Below, piece after piece: positions 9,368 through 17,715 of a stretch of 64,000 nucleotides of DNA. A program made the translations under genes and the position numbers. Source of the DNA: Perspicuibacillus lycopersici (GTDB taxonomy: Bacteria > Bacillota > Bacilli > Bacillales > Caldibacillaceae); the NCBI RefSeq assembly GCF_025660475.1, contig NZ_JAOUSF010000001.1, positions 682,001-746,000 on the forward strand. Direction: 5' to 3'. How positions within the stretch are numbered: position 1 is the first letter of the stretch; each line of letters starts with the position of its first letter. The notes beneath the pieces are model-generated. The model was not told the origin of the DNA and did no database searches. It was given only the letters and a program-made list of their open reading frames with translations.

Positions 9368-10519
9368 ATGAATCATTTACTAAATCCAGAAGTACAATCC
9401 ATTCAAATTTCTGGCATCAGACAAATAACAGATCAATTTAAAAAATATCCTGATGTTTTATCACTAACAATTGGTGAACCAGACTTTAAAACACCTAAAA
9501 TTGTGAAAGAAGCAGGAAAATCAGCGATTGACGATAATTTATCCTTTTATGCTCCAAATGCTGGAATTCTACAGCTAAAAAAAGCAGCCACTGATTTTGT
9601 AAATCAGCACTATCGGCTAAACTATAATGAAGAGGACGAAATTATTGTTACTAACGGTTCCACTGAAGGAATCTTTATTGCATTAAAGACAATCCTTAAC
9701 AAAGGGGATGAAGTTATCATTCCTACACCTACCTACCCAGGATATGAACCAGTCATTACATTATGTGGTGCGAAACTTGTCCCGATTGATGTGACAGGTA
9801 GTGATTTTAAATTAAAAAAGGAACAACTTCTAAATAGCATCACCGAAAAAACGAAGCTATTGATTCTACCCTATCCTTCCAACCCCACTGGTGTTTCCTT
9901 AACCGAAGAGGATGTGAAGGAATTAGTTTCCGTGTTAAAAGACAAGGATATCTTTGTTTTGTCGGATGAATTATATAGTGAAATCACCTTTGAAGGAAAG
10001 CATGTATCGATTGCAAGCTATCAAGAAATGCGGGAAAAAACGATTGTAATAAACGGCCTATCTAAATCCCATGCGATGACTGGCTGGCGTGTTGGGTTTG
10101 TGTTTGCCCCTGCATATTTAATAAAGGAAATGGTAAAGGTCCATCAATATGTCATTGTAAGTGTCAACTCCATTGCACAATATGCCGGGATTGATGCCCT
10201 TCAAAAAGGTATGTCCGATGTAAGTTACATGCGCGATGAATATCAACGGAGAAGAGATTTTCTATACAATGGTTTAACGAAGCTCGGCTTCCAAGTCGTA
10301 AAACCAACAAGTACCTTTTATATGTTCCCGGAAATCTCTGCTTTTTCCAATGACTCTTATGAATTTACTATGGATTTATTAAAGAATGCTCGAGTTGGCG
10401 TACTTCCAAGTACAGTCTTTACCCATGGTGGGAATAAACATTTACGGATTTCCTTTGCTTCTCCAATCGAAAAGCTTGAAGAGGCACTAACGAGAATGCA
10501 AAAGTATTTAGGAAAATAA
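9368..10519 (+). CDS. patA: PatA-like aminotransferase (N-acetyl-LL-diaminopimelate type)
   Basis: A PLP-dependent class I aminotransferase of 383 residues. It closely resembles B. subtilis PatA, which moves an amino group to N-acetyl-2-amino-6-oxopimelate in the acetylase branch of lysine and diaminopimelate synthesis. Shared elements include the N-terminal segment HLLNPEVQSIQISGIRQ, the nucleotide-ring region YPGYEP, LPYPSNPTG, the Asp of LSDELYSE and the PLP lysine in INGLSKSHAMTGWR. An AAGGAG lies before the ATG. It stands alone between a divergent acetyltransferase gene and its own terminator. Other class I aminotransferases look similar, so the exact substrate is an inference from the overall likeness. 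Confidence 0.82.
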   Translation: MNHLLNPEVQSIQISGIRQITDQFKKYPDVLSLTIGEPDFKTPKIVKEAGKSAIDDNLSFYAPNAGILQLKKAATDFVNQHYRLNYNEEDEIIVTNGSTEGIFIALKTILNKGDEVIIPTPTYPGYEPVITLCGAKLVPIDVTGSDFKLKKEQLLNSITEKTKLLILPYPSNPTGVSLTEEDVKELVSVLKDKDIFVLSDELYSEITFEGKHVSIASYQEMREKTIVINGLSKSHAMTGWRVGFVFAPAYLIKEMVKVHQYVIVSVNSIAQYAGIDALQKGMSDVSYMRDEYQRRRDFLYNGLTKLGFQVVKPTSTFYMFPEISAFSNDSYEFTMDLLKNARVGVLPSTVFTHGGNKHLRISFASPIEKLEEALTRMQKYLGK

Positions 10520-10556
10520 TTGATTGAAATTATTAATAGGAATAGTTGATGACACG

Positions 10557-10599
10557 AAAAGGACTGCGAAAAGGTGATTCTTACTTTGCAGTCTTTTTT
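10557..10599 (+). terminator. Terminator of the patA-like gene
   Basis: Arms at 10557-10567 and 10588-10598 (core GGACTGC/GCAGTCT with one G-U pair) are followed by TTTTTT. Confidence 0.8.
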
Positions 10600-10779
10600 G
10601 CTTTTTATGGACAATTTTTTTGGCAATGAACTTATAAATATAAAATGTTTAACATTCTCCCTTTATTTCTTTCTTCATACTAAACTAAAATTAATATAGA
10701 GATTTTTATATATTTATGACCGATTTTCCTATTTTCCTACGTCTAATTAATGAATAGTTGAAAGGAGGTTCTTGACGAA

Positions 10780-11757
10780 ATGAACTGGACAGACGATGTA
10801 CTTGTTCATAAATCGTTACAAGGAAATTATGATGCATATGCAGAACTCGTCCACCGATATTCCAATCTCGTGTATGGATTAGCACTCAGTAGAACAAGAG
10901 ATTCTTATATTTCTGAGGATATTGCACAGGAAGTTTTTGTTAAGGCATGGATGAAGCTCCCTCAATTGAGCGAAGGAGAAAAGTTTTCCCATTGGATTAT
11001 GAAGATAACGAAAAATCAGTGCACTGATTTTTTTCGAAAAAAGAATCAACATACATTGATGGAAAATTTCCCAGAAAATAACAAAGTGGACGACTCAAAC
11101 AGTATTCAGGCAATGGTATGGGAAGCACTTCAACAAATAGAAGAAAAATATCGGATTGTTATCGTAATGAATTATATTTCCGGATATACAGCAAAGGAGA
11201 TTGGGAATTTGCTGCAGCTATCCTCTAGTGCCATTGAAAGCAGATTACGAAGAGGAAAAGAAAAATTAAAAAAGGAGCTGTTAATAGAAATGTCAGAATC
11301 ATTTGGTGGAAAACGAGTACGAGAAGAGTTTGCGGAAGAAGTGATGTGGCGTATTGTCCCAAGAATTGCTACGATTGAAATTCCTGTAACAAATCTTCCA
11401 AAATCGATTGCTTGGTACAGTAAGTTACTTGGATTGAAAGCAGTGTACCAGGATGAAAACAGCTGTATGCTGCATCTTCAAGGATCTAGTCGAATCGGAG
11501 TTCCGACCATTTACCTTGTAAAAACAGAGGATGAAAGGAGATTACTATTTAAAAATACGTTCACTGGAATTATTCATAGTGTGATTGATTTTTATATAGA
11601 TGATTTGGAAAGATTCCATCATTATTTACAGCAAGAAGGTGTCAAAGTAACGAACCTTAATTACTTTCCCGGGACAAAACAAGGGGGATTTGGCTTTGAA
11701 GATCCCGATGGAAATCTCCTATCCGCAACAAATGTCACCCATTCTGGGCAGATTTAA
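10780..11757 (+). CDS. ECF-type sigma factor fused to a VOC (glyoxalase-fold) domain
   Basis: The first 165 residues form an extracytoplasmic-function RNA polymerase sigma factor: region 2 with DSYISEDIAQEVFVKAW and FSHWIMKITKNQCTDFFRKK, and region 4 with YISGYTAKEIGNLLQLS and IESRLRRGKEKLKKEL. A short linker leads to a second domain at about 195-320 with the vicinal oxygen chelate pattern: ATIEIPVTNLPKSIAWYSKLLGL at its start (split by a turn) and GGFGFEDPDGNLL at its end. One continuous frame covers both. The ribosome site AAAGGAGG is about 11 bases upstream. No anti-sigma gene is adjacent. The VOC part could act as a built-in ligand or metal-responsive control domain; this is an inference. 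A hairpin follows at 11769. Confidence 0.88.
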   Translation: MNWTDDVLVHKSLQGNYDAYAELVHRYSNLVYGLALSRTRDSYISEDIAQEVFVKAWMKLPQLSEGEKFSHWIMKITKNQCTDFFRKKNQHTLMENFPENNKVDDSNSIQAMVWEALQQIEEKYRIVIVMNYISGYTAKEIGNLLQLSSSAIESRLRRGKEKLKKELLIEMSESFGGKRVREEFAEEVMWRIVPRIATIEIPVTNLPKSIAWYSKLLGLKAVYQDENSCMLHLQGSSRIGVPTIYLVKTEDERRLLFKNTFTGIIHSVIDFYIDDLERFHHYLQQEGVKVTNLNYFPGTKQGGFGFEDPDGNLLSATNVTHSGQI

Positions 11758-11768
11758 TTACAATAAAA

Positions 11769-11798
11769 CCCTATAGATAGGATATTCCTCCTATAGGG
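11769..11798. other. Hairpin after the sigma factor gene
   Basis: Arms CCCTATAG (11769-11776) and CTATAGGG (11791-11798) enclose an inner AGGA/TCCT pair. On the plus strand no T run follows (ACAAAAAAA), but the minus strand ends in TTTTATT. It may stabilise the sigma factor mRNA or act as a terminator for antisense transcription. Confidence 0.55.
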
Positions 11799-11820
11799 AC
11801 AAAAAAATAAAATAAACTAC

Positions 11821-11848
11821 TTGAAATTCTTCGGAAACATGTTATAGT
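11821..11848 (+). promoter_or_regulatory. Candidate sigma-A promoter of the T-box unit
   Basis: TTGAAA (11821-11826) and TATAGT (11843-11848) are separated by 16 bases. Transcription would begin near 11855, just before the 22-bp hairpin and the T-box leader. Confidence 0.55.
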
Positions 11849-11859
11849 AATTATAAATT

Positions 11860-11907
11860 CTTTAACACATAAAAGCGTAAAAGCGTTTATGCGTTTAAGT
11901 GTTAAAG
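11860..11907 (+). other. 22-bp hairpin at the 5' end of the T-box transcript
   Basis: The arms 11860-11881 and 11886-11907 are complementary over 22 positions with three non-Watson-Crick positions, one of them G-U, around a four-base AGCG loop. The outer nine pairs (CTTTAACAC/GTGTTAAAG) are perfect. It lies between the promoter and Stem I and is not part of the usual T-box architecture. Confidence 0.75.
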
Positions 11908-11917
11908 TAAATACAAC

Positions 11918-12116
11918 TAACCGAAGAACGACCGAAGTAATTCCATTGTGGGCAGCATATAGAGACTGAATGGTTGCTGAAAATTCAGGCAGCAATGAGA
12001 ATGAAATACACCGTTTTTCCTATCGGTTTTCTTAAGAGTGAATGAGCAAATGGTTCATTAACTAGGGTGGTACCGCGGAGAACATCTTCGTCCCTAATTT
12101 GGGAGAAGGTGTTTTT
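11918..12116 (+). promoter_or_regulatory. T-box riboswitch, possibly tyrosine-specific
   Basis: The T-box sequence AGGGTGGTACCGCG is at 12064-12077. It is followed by a terminator with arms AACATCTTC (12081-12089) and GAAGGTGTT (12104-12112) and a T run. Stem I is recognisable: a basal helix (AACCGA near 11919 with TCGGTT near 12022), the AGTA box at about 11936-11939, ATTCCATTG pairing with CAATGAGAAT, and a distal loop with AGAGA and GGTTG motifs (11961-11976) closed by CTGAA/TTCAG. The reading GAAATACACC places a possible specifier codon TAC (Tyr) at 12007-12009. Uncharged tRNA binding would open transcription of the transporter gene downstream. The T-box itself is certain; the amino acid is less so. 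Confidence 0.93.
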
Positions 12117-12211
12117 TATTTTGCCTAAGTTTTACTAGTTAGATTAGCAAGGAAGTAATTTCACAAACTTCACATTTAAGGTTAAGTACTTTACTTCAAG
12201 GAGGAAATTAC

Positions 12212-13609
12212 ATGTTTAATATTAAGGCAATCATTCATCCATCATTGGTTGAGTCTATTTTAATCACCATTTTCATTATTTTTATTAACGGTGTCAGTAT
12301 GATTACGTTTGGGGCATCTCCTCAAATCCCTATCATAATTTCTATTGTACTTTTAATATTATTTGGATTATGGAAGAAGATCCAATTTACAAAGCTTGAG
12401 AGTAGTATGGTCGAAGGTGCAAAATCAGGTTTATCCGCTATTTTTCTATTCTTTTTTATTGGTATATTAATTGCTACATGGATGCTAAGCGGAACGATTC
12501 CTACCTTACTATTTGCAGGTCTACAAATTGTCACACCGAGCTTTTTCTATGCTATTGTTTTTATTCTTACTGCTATTGTTGGTGTAGCAATCGGCAGCTC
12601 ACTTACGACAACAGCTACTGTCGGCGTTGCATTTATCAGCATTGCGGCAGCTATTGATGTATCGTTAGCAATTACCGCAGGAGCAATTGTTTCAGGTGCG
12701 TTTTTCGGGGATAAAATGTCTCCTTTGTCTGACACAACAAATATTGCATCCGCAATCCTAAAGGTTGATTTATTTGAACATATCAAAAATATGACATGGA
12801 CAACTGCTCCAGCCTTCATGATCAGTGCCATCGTATTTGCAATACTTTCTCCGAATGTGGATAGCGCTGATTTTATTAAATTATCTAGCCTTCAGGATAC
12901 ACTATTAGAAACCGGACTTATCCATTGGTATAGTTTACTACCGATTATCATACTCGTTATTTTTGCAATTAAAAAAGCTGCTGCCTTACTTACATTAGCG
13001 ATAAATTCTATCGTTGCAATTGTGCTTTCCTATTTCCATCAAGGTCCATCTATAAAAGAACTTATGAATATTCTGTTTGATGGCTATGTTGCAAATACTG
13101 GAAATGACGTGGTCGATAGTCTTCTTACTCGAGGAGGAATGAATAGTATGATGTTCACCGCGTCCCTAGTGTTATTAGCACTAAGCATGGGAGGACTACT
13201 TTTTTCATTAGGAATTATTCCGACACTATTACAGTCGATAGCAAGTGTCTTGAACAAGGTGAGTAATGTAATAGTAGCTGCTGCCCTTACGGCTATCGGT
13301 GTGAATGTTTTAATCGGGGAGCAATATTTATCGATTATTTTAACAGGAGAAGCTTTTCAAAATCATTTTGCAAAGCTAGGTCTTGCGAATAAGAATTTAT
13401 CACGGGTTTTAGAAGATGCTGGAACGGTTGTAAATCCATTAGTTCCATGGAGTGTTTGTGGGGTATTTATTGCAAATGTTCTAGGGGTTTCTACTTTAGC
13501 ATATCTTCCTTTTGCATTTTTCTGCTTGTTATCACCTATTCTTACAATTTTATTTGGAATAACAGGTAAAACTATCACGATGAAACAAAAAGTGAATGTC
13601 CCACTATAA
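12212..13609 (+). CDS. NhaC-family transporter under T-box control
   Basis: A 465-residue integral membrane protein with 11-12 hydrophobic helices. It belongs to the NhaC Na+/H+ antiporter family: SSLTTTATVGVAF, GAIVSGAFFGDKMSPLSDTT and the late GTVVNPLVPWS segment are characteristic. An AAGGAGG lies before the ATG at 12212. The T-box leader directly upstream means expression rises when a tRNA is uncharged. NhaC-type proteins behind T-boxes have been predicted by comparative genomics to move amino acids, tyrosine among them, rather than only sodium. An amino acid (possibly tyrosine) importer is therefore more likely than a pH-homeostasis antiporter, but this is inference from context. Confidence 0.88.
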   Translation: MFNIKAIIHPSLVESILITIFIIFINGVSMITFGASPQIPIIISIVLLILFGLWKKIQFTKLESSMVEGAKSGLSAIFLFFFIGILIATWMLSGTIPTLLFAGLQIVTPSFFYAIVFILTAIVGVAIGSSLTTTATVGVAFISIAAAIDVSLAITAGAIVSGAFFGDKMSPLSDTTNIASAILKVDLFEHIKNMTWTTAPAFMISAIVFAILSPNVDSADFIKLSSLQDTLLETGLIHWYSLLPIIILVIFAIKKAAALLTLAINSIVAIVLSYFHQGPSIKELMNILFDGYVANTGNDVVDSLLTRGGMNSMMFTASLVLLALSMGGLLFSLGIIPTLLQSIASVLNKVSNVIVAAALTAIGVNVLIGEQYLSIILTGEAFQNHFAKLGLANKNLSRVLEDAGTVVNPLVPWSVCGVFIANVLGVSTLAYLPFAFFCLLSPILTILFGITGKTITMKQKVNVPL

Positions 13610-13615
13610 TATACA

Positions 13616-13690
13616 AGCGGGTATGCTTTTTCCAGATGAGCAAAAAGAAAGCCAACTGCTCACGCATAATAAGCGTACCCGCTATTTTTT
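13616..13690 (+). terminator. Terminator of the NhaC-family gene
   Basis: Arms AGCGGGTATGC (13616-13626) and GCGTACCCGCT (13673-13683) pair over 11 bases with one G-U, enclosing an inner GAGCA/TGCTC helix, and are followed by ATTTTTT. Confidence 0.8.
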
Positions 13691-13754
13691 GCAATATTTT
13701 TCCTTAACTTCTAGCTGCCCTTATACAATATAAATCAAACATCTTCGTTGTCTT

Positions 13755-14753
13755 TTAAAACACAATCTTTTCCTTATCATAATGATAACAGGCAACAAAA
13801 TGACCATTGCTTACTTCTTCAAGTGCTGGCATTTTTTCCTTACATTCATTGGATGCTAACGGACAACGATGGACAAACGGACAACCTTTTCTTCCTTCAC
13901 CTAAGTCTGGAGGCTCGTTTGTCATATCCTTTAAATTAATTTGGGATTCACTGCCCGGTGTAGCCGATAGCAATAATTGTGTATAAGGATTTAATGGATG
14001 CTTTATTAATTCCTTAGACTCAGCTATCTCCATAACCTTCCCACCATATAAAACCATTATCCGGTCCCCAAAGTAGCGGGCAGATGCTAGGTCATGGGTA
14101 ATATATAAATACGATAAATCCAATTCTTGCTTTAAATCATTCATTAACTGCAAAATTCCTGCACGTATCGATACATCTAACATGGAGGTTGGTTCATCTG
14201 CAACAATAAATTGCGGATTTACCGCTAATGCTCGCGCAATGGCAAGTCGCTGCCTTTGCCCTCCAGATAATTCATGTGGGTATTTTTTTCGTATTTCATT
14301 TACAGGAGTTAAACCAACCTGTACTAATAAATCGGTTATTTTTTGATCTAACTCCTGTCCTTTAAATCCTTGATGCTTTTTCAGTGGGAATTTCACATGG
14401 CTTTCAATTGTTTTTACAGGATTTAAAGAACCAAAAGGGTCTTGAAAGATCATTTGTGCCACTTGTCGGTACTTCGCAAGTGATTTGCCTTTGTAATCAT
14501 TTATTTCCTCGCCGTCCACCAAAATCTTACCATCCGTTGGTTTTAGTAATCGCACTAATGCCCGACCAATTGTCGTTTTGCCACTACCTGATTCACCAAC
14601 TAATGCCAATGCTTCACCTTTTTTTATTTTTAGACTAACTTTATCCACAGGTGTGATAAAGCGATTTTTTTTATTTCCACGGACTGGAAACTTGATGACT
14701 AAGTCCTCAACTTCCACTAGTGTCGCGGATTCTTTGCTAGCTGCTTCTTTCAT
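13755..14753 (-). CDS. Oligopeptide/oligosaccharide ABC importer ATPase (OppF/DppF type)
   Basis: One of the two ATPases powering the importer encoded by the five-gene unit 19386-13755. Walker A is GESGSGKTT (about residues 54-62), the signature is LSGGQRQRLAIARAL, and Walker B is FIVADEPTSMLD. The C-terminal oligo_HPY extension with the Cys-containing GCPFVHRCPLA segment (about 290-302) is typical of OppD/OppF. The start overlaps the stop of the upstream ATPase by four bases (ATGA). The family name suggests peptides, but the LacI gene and the GH3 beta-glucosidase that share operators with this unit suggest beta-linked oligosaccharides. Confidence 0.92.
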   Translation of the reverse strand: MKEAASKESATLVEVEDLVIKFPVRGNKKNRFITPVDKVSLKIKKGEALALVGESGSGKTTIGRALVRLLKPTDGKILVDGEEINDYKGKSLAKYRQVAQMIFQDPFGSLNPVKTIESHVKFPLKKHQGFKGQELDQKITDLLVQVGLTPVNEIRKKYPHELSGGQRQRLAIARALAVNPQFIVADEPTSMLDVSIRAGILQLMNDLKQELDLSYLYITHDLASARYFGDRIMVLYGGKVMEIAESKELIKHPLNPYTQLLLSATPGSESQINLKDMTNEPPDLGEGRKGCPFVHRCPLASNECKEKMPALEEVSNGHFVACYHYDKEKIVF

Positions 14754-15745
14754 GACTTAACCACCTCTTTTCTCTCTACATCATAAAGATGGCACTCGAT
14801 CTCGCGGTTATTCACCTTGCTAATAGCCGGCCGCTCTATTCGGCATCGCTCATTTGCAAATGGACAACGTGGATGATAGGCACATCCACTAGGTAAATCG
14901 ACAAGATCTGGTGGATTTCCTGGAATTCCTTCAATGGAAACCTCATCTGCAGTCAAATGTGGAATAGCATGAATAAGACCTTGCGTATACGGATGATGTC
15001 CTTCTGCTTGCTTTAGCGATTGACTATCTGTTACTTCTACAAATCTACCAGCATACATAATCGCAACCTTTGAAGCTAGTTCGGATACTAGGCTAAAGTC
15101 ATGACTAATAAATAGAATGGCAAACTTTTTAACCTTTTGAATTTCTTTAATTTTATCTAGTATCGAGCGCTGAACAACTACATCTAACGCTGTCGTAGGC
15201 TCATCCATTATTACTAATTTTGGATCTAACGCAATGGCAATTGCAATGACGACCCGCTGTCTCATGCCTCCAGAAAGCTCATGTGGGTAACTCTTCAAAT
15301 GGGATGGATCGATACTTACAATTTCCATTAACTCTACTGCTTTTGCTCTTGCTTCTTTCTTTGACATTTTTTTGTGATGACTAAGCAAAACATCTAGAAT
15401 TTGTGCTTCAATTGTTAACACTGGGTTTAGTGCATTCATAGCACTTTGAAATACCATGGACATTTGACTCCAGCGGAATTTTTGAAGTTCCTTTTTATCC
15501 ATTTGGTAAACGTCTTTTCCGTTTACTTTAATGGTTCCATTTGTTAACACCGCACTATTTTTCAATAATCGCATAATGGCATTGCCAAGGGTGGATTTCC
15601 CAGATCCAGATTCTCCGATTAAACCAACAATAGTATTTTCATAGATTTTTAAGGAGACATCATTCACTGCTTGAACCATTCCTGCCTGGGAATCATATGC
15701 TACTGAGACATTCTCAAGTTCAAGCACGGGCTGCTTTGCTTCCAT
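14750..15745 (-). CDS. Oligopeptide/oligosaccharide ABC importer ATPase (OppD/DppD type)
   Basis: Second ATPase of the importer. Walker A GESGSGKSTLGN (about residues 40-51), signature LSGGMRQRVVIAIAIAL, and Walker B LVIMDEPTTALDVV are intact. The C-terminal CAYHPRCPFANERCRIERP region is the oligo_HPY domain. AAAGGAGG lies before the ATG, although the gene overlaps the end of the permease gene upstream by 26 bases. Works as a heterodimer with the OppF-type ATPase on the cytoplasmic face of the two permeases. Confidence 0.92.
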   Translation of the reverse strand: MEAKQPVLELENVSVAYDSQAGMVQAVNDVSLKIYENTIVGLIGESGSGKSTLGNAIMRLLKNSAVLTNGTIKVNGKDVYQMDKKELQKFRWSQMSMVFQSAMNALNPVLTIEAQILDVLLSHHKKMSKKEARAKAVELMEIVSIDPSHLKSYPHELSGGMRQRVVIAIAIALDPKLVIMDEPTTALDVVVQRSILDKIKEIQKVKKFAILFISHDFSLVSELASKVAIMYAGRFVEVTDSQSLKQAEGHHPYTQGLIHAIPHLTADEVSIEGIPGNPPDLVDLPSGCAYHPRCPFANERCRIERPAISKVNNREIECHLYDVERKEVVKS

Positions 15746-16667
15746 GATTCTTCCTCCTTTTTTGCACCTTCAAACGAGGATTGGTGATTTGGTCTACTGC
15801 AAAGTTCATCAATACTAAACTAAGTCCGACTAAGCCAATTCCGAGTCCAGGAGGAATAAACCACCACCATGCTCCACGAATCAGTGCTGCATTATTACTT
15901 GCCCAATAAAGCATCGTACCCCAGCTTATCGAATTAATGTCTTCAAAGCCAAGGAAAGCTAAACCAGCTTCAGCAAGAATTGCTCCCAATGTTGCGAACA
16001 TAATATTTCCTGCGATAATCGACATCATATTTGGACAAATTTGTGTGACCATGATTCGGAAGGAGGACATTCCGGACATTTTTGCTGCTAATATAAAATC
16101 ACGGTTTGCGAGTGTCATTGTTTGGGCACGAAACACCCTTGCACCCCATGCCCAGCCAGTTAACGCAATTATTAGGCCAGTTAAATAAGGAGAAGAAGCT
16201 GTTAAATACGCCTGAATAACAATCATTAAGGCTAGACCAGGCATTACTAGGAAAATATTCGTAATAAAACCAAGAATAGCGTCGGTCAAACCACCTCTGT
16301 ATCCGCCGACAACACCAAATATTAAGCCTATGATGGTCGATAAGATACCAGCACCAAACCCGACAACCATTGTACTTCTTGCACTATAAATAAACTGTGA
16401 ATAAATATCTTGACCTGTGTTCGTCGTACCAAACCAATGGTCAGCAGTTGGTGACAAGTTCGGCACATGAATGGCAGCACTCGGATCATACGGTGCTATT
16501 ATCGGTGCAAAAATAGCAATTACCACAAAAATACAAAAGATAATGAAACCCACTGTCGACTTTGCATTGGAAAAGAACGGTAGAAAGATACGGAAAATTT
16601 TCCGGAAATTTCCTCCTTTAGGGGCTTCCATACTTGGTTGAGATGCCGGTGATATATTTGTTTGCAT
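15720..16667 (-). CDS. ABC importer permease (DppC type)
   Basis: Inner-membrane permease of the Dpp/Opp importer. It has the N-terminal cytoplasmic segment and first membrane helix of the OppC N-terminal domain (about residues 35-60), the periplasm-facing loop with WFGTTNTGQDIYS typical of DppC/OppC, then five more helices. The EAA-loop region is near REFILAAKMSG-like sequence (NRDFILAAKMSGMSSFRIM). It shares one base with the DppB-type gene upstream and overlaps the ATPase gene downstream, so the unit is translationally coupled. Confidence 0.9.
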   Translation of the reverse strand: MQTNISPASQPSMEAPKGGNFRKIFRIFLPFFSNAKSTVGFIIFCIFVVIAIFAPIIAPYDPSAAIHVPNLSPTADHWFGTTNTGQDIYSQFIYSARSTMVVGFGAGILSTIIGLIFGVVGGYRGGLTDAILGFITNIFLVMPGLALMIVIQAYLTASSPYLTGLIIALTGWAWGARVFRAQTMTLANRDFILAAKMSGMSSFRIMVTQICPNMMSIIAGNIMFATLGAILAEAGLAFLGFEDINSISWGTMLYWASNNAALIRGAWWWFIPPGLGIGLVGLSLVLMNFAVDQITNPRLKVQKRRKNHGSKAARA

Positions 16668-17653
16668 TAGTTAGCACCCCCTGTACGAATTCGTGGATCG
16701 AGACGACTATATAATAAGTCCACAATTAAGTTTGCTACTAGCACAGCAACAGCAATTAATAGAAAGGATGATTGTATCATTGGGAAGTCCTGTGATTGTA
16801 CGGCGTCTGTTAATAGATTTCCAATCCCTGGATAAGAAAAAACTTGCTCTGTTAAAATAGAGCCACTCACTACATTCCCAATCGCAATCGCAAAGCTTGT
16901 TAATTGTGGTAAAATTGCGTTTCTTGCCGCATAAGAAAACATTAAACGTGAAGTTTTTACACCCTTTGCTTCAGCAAATGTTACATAGTCCTCACCAAGT
17001 GTGTAAATCATATTGTTACGCATACCAACAATCCACCCGCTCAAGCCACCAAGTAATAATGTTAGTCCTGGTAAAAATGCATGATTCCAAACACTTAAAA
17101 GGTATTCGCTTGTAAATCCAGGCGTAATTGCTGGATCATACCCGTGCGACATCGGAAACCAATCTAATTTGAATCCAAAAACAAAAACAAATAAAAGTGC
17201 GACCCAGAAGTAAGGTAATGCTTGGAAAGCCATTGAAACGATAGGTAGTGTATTATCAAGGAACCCTTTTCTTTTCCATGAAATATAAACCCCTAATGCA
17301 GTCCCTAGAAAAACAGAAATTAGTGTTGCGACACCTACAAGACCAATGGTCCACGGTAAACTTGATCCTATCATACTACTTACAGGCGTTGGATATTGCA
17401 TAAAGGACAAGCCCCAGTCAAAGGAAAATAGGCCACGAAGGTAGTCAACATATTGCTGCCATAAACTCGATTCTCCAATACCATAAGCCTTCTTCATTGC
17501 TTCTAATGCAGATGTTGTTAGCTGTCCTTGAAATTTTGCAAACATGGCATCAGCCGGATTCCCTGGCATCATCCGTGGCAAAATGAAATTTATCGTAATC
17601 GCTGCCCATAATGATAGGATAAAAAAACCGATGCGATTAATAACATAGCGCAT
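16667..17653 (-). CDS. ABC importer permease (DppB type)
   Basis: Inner-membrane permease partner of the DppC-type protein. The N-terminus MRYVINRIGFFILSLWAAIT and the conserved INFILPRMMPGNPADAM segment are typical of DppB/OppB. The EAA-loop is in EDYVTFAEAKGVKTSRLMF, and the C-terminus DLLYSRLDPRIR is a family hallmark. GGAGGG lies before the ATG. It follows the binding-protein gene by about 60 bases, which contain a short AAAAGGC/GCCTTTT inverted repeat (17688-17705) that may act as an mRNA hairpin. Confidence 0.9.
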   Translation of the reverse strand: MRYVINRIGFFILSLWAAITINFILPRMMPGNPADAMFAKFQGQLTTSALEAMKKAYGIGESSLWQQYVDYLRGLFSFDWGLSFMQYPTPVSSMIGSSLPWTIGLVGVATLISVFLGTALGVYISWKRKGFLDNTLPIVSMAFQALPYFWVALLFVFVFGFKLDWFPMSHGYDPAITPGFTSEYLLSVWNHAFLPGLTLLLGGLSGWIVGMRNNMIYTLGEDYVTFAEAKGVKTSRLMFSYAARNAILPQLTSFAIAIGNVVSGSILTEQVFSYPGIGNLLTDAVQSQDFPMIQSSFLLIAVAVLVANLIVDLLYSRLDPRIRTGGAN

Positions 17654-17715
17654 TGTTTTCCCTCCAGTTGGTAGAATAATGATCGGAAAAGGCTTTCGCC
17701 TTTTCCGTCTTTAGA

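Noticed and set aside
11881-11900. AAGCGT-type direct repeats as a possible CRISPR or iteron
   Set aside because: They are explained by the two arms of the 22-bp hairpin; there are no regular spacers.
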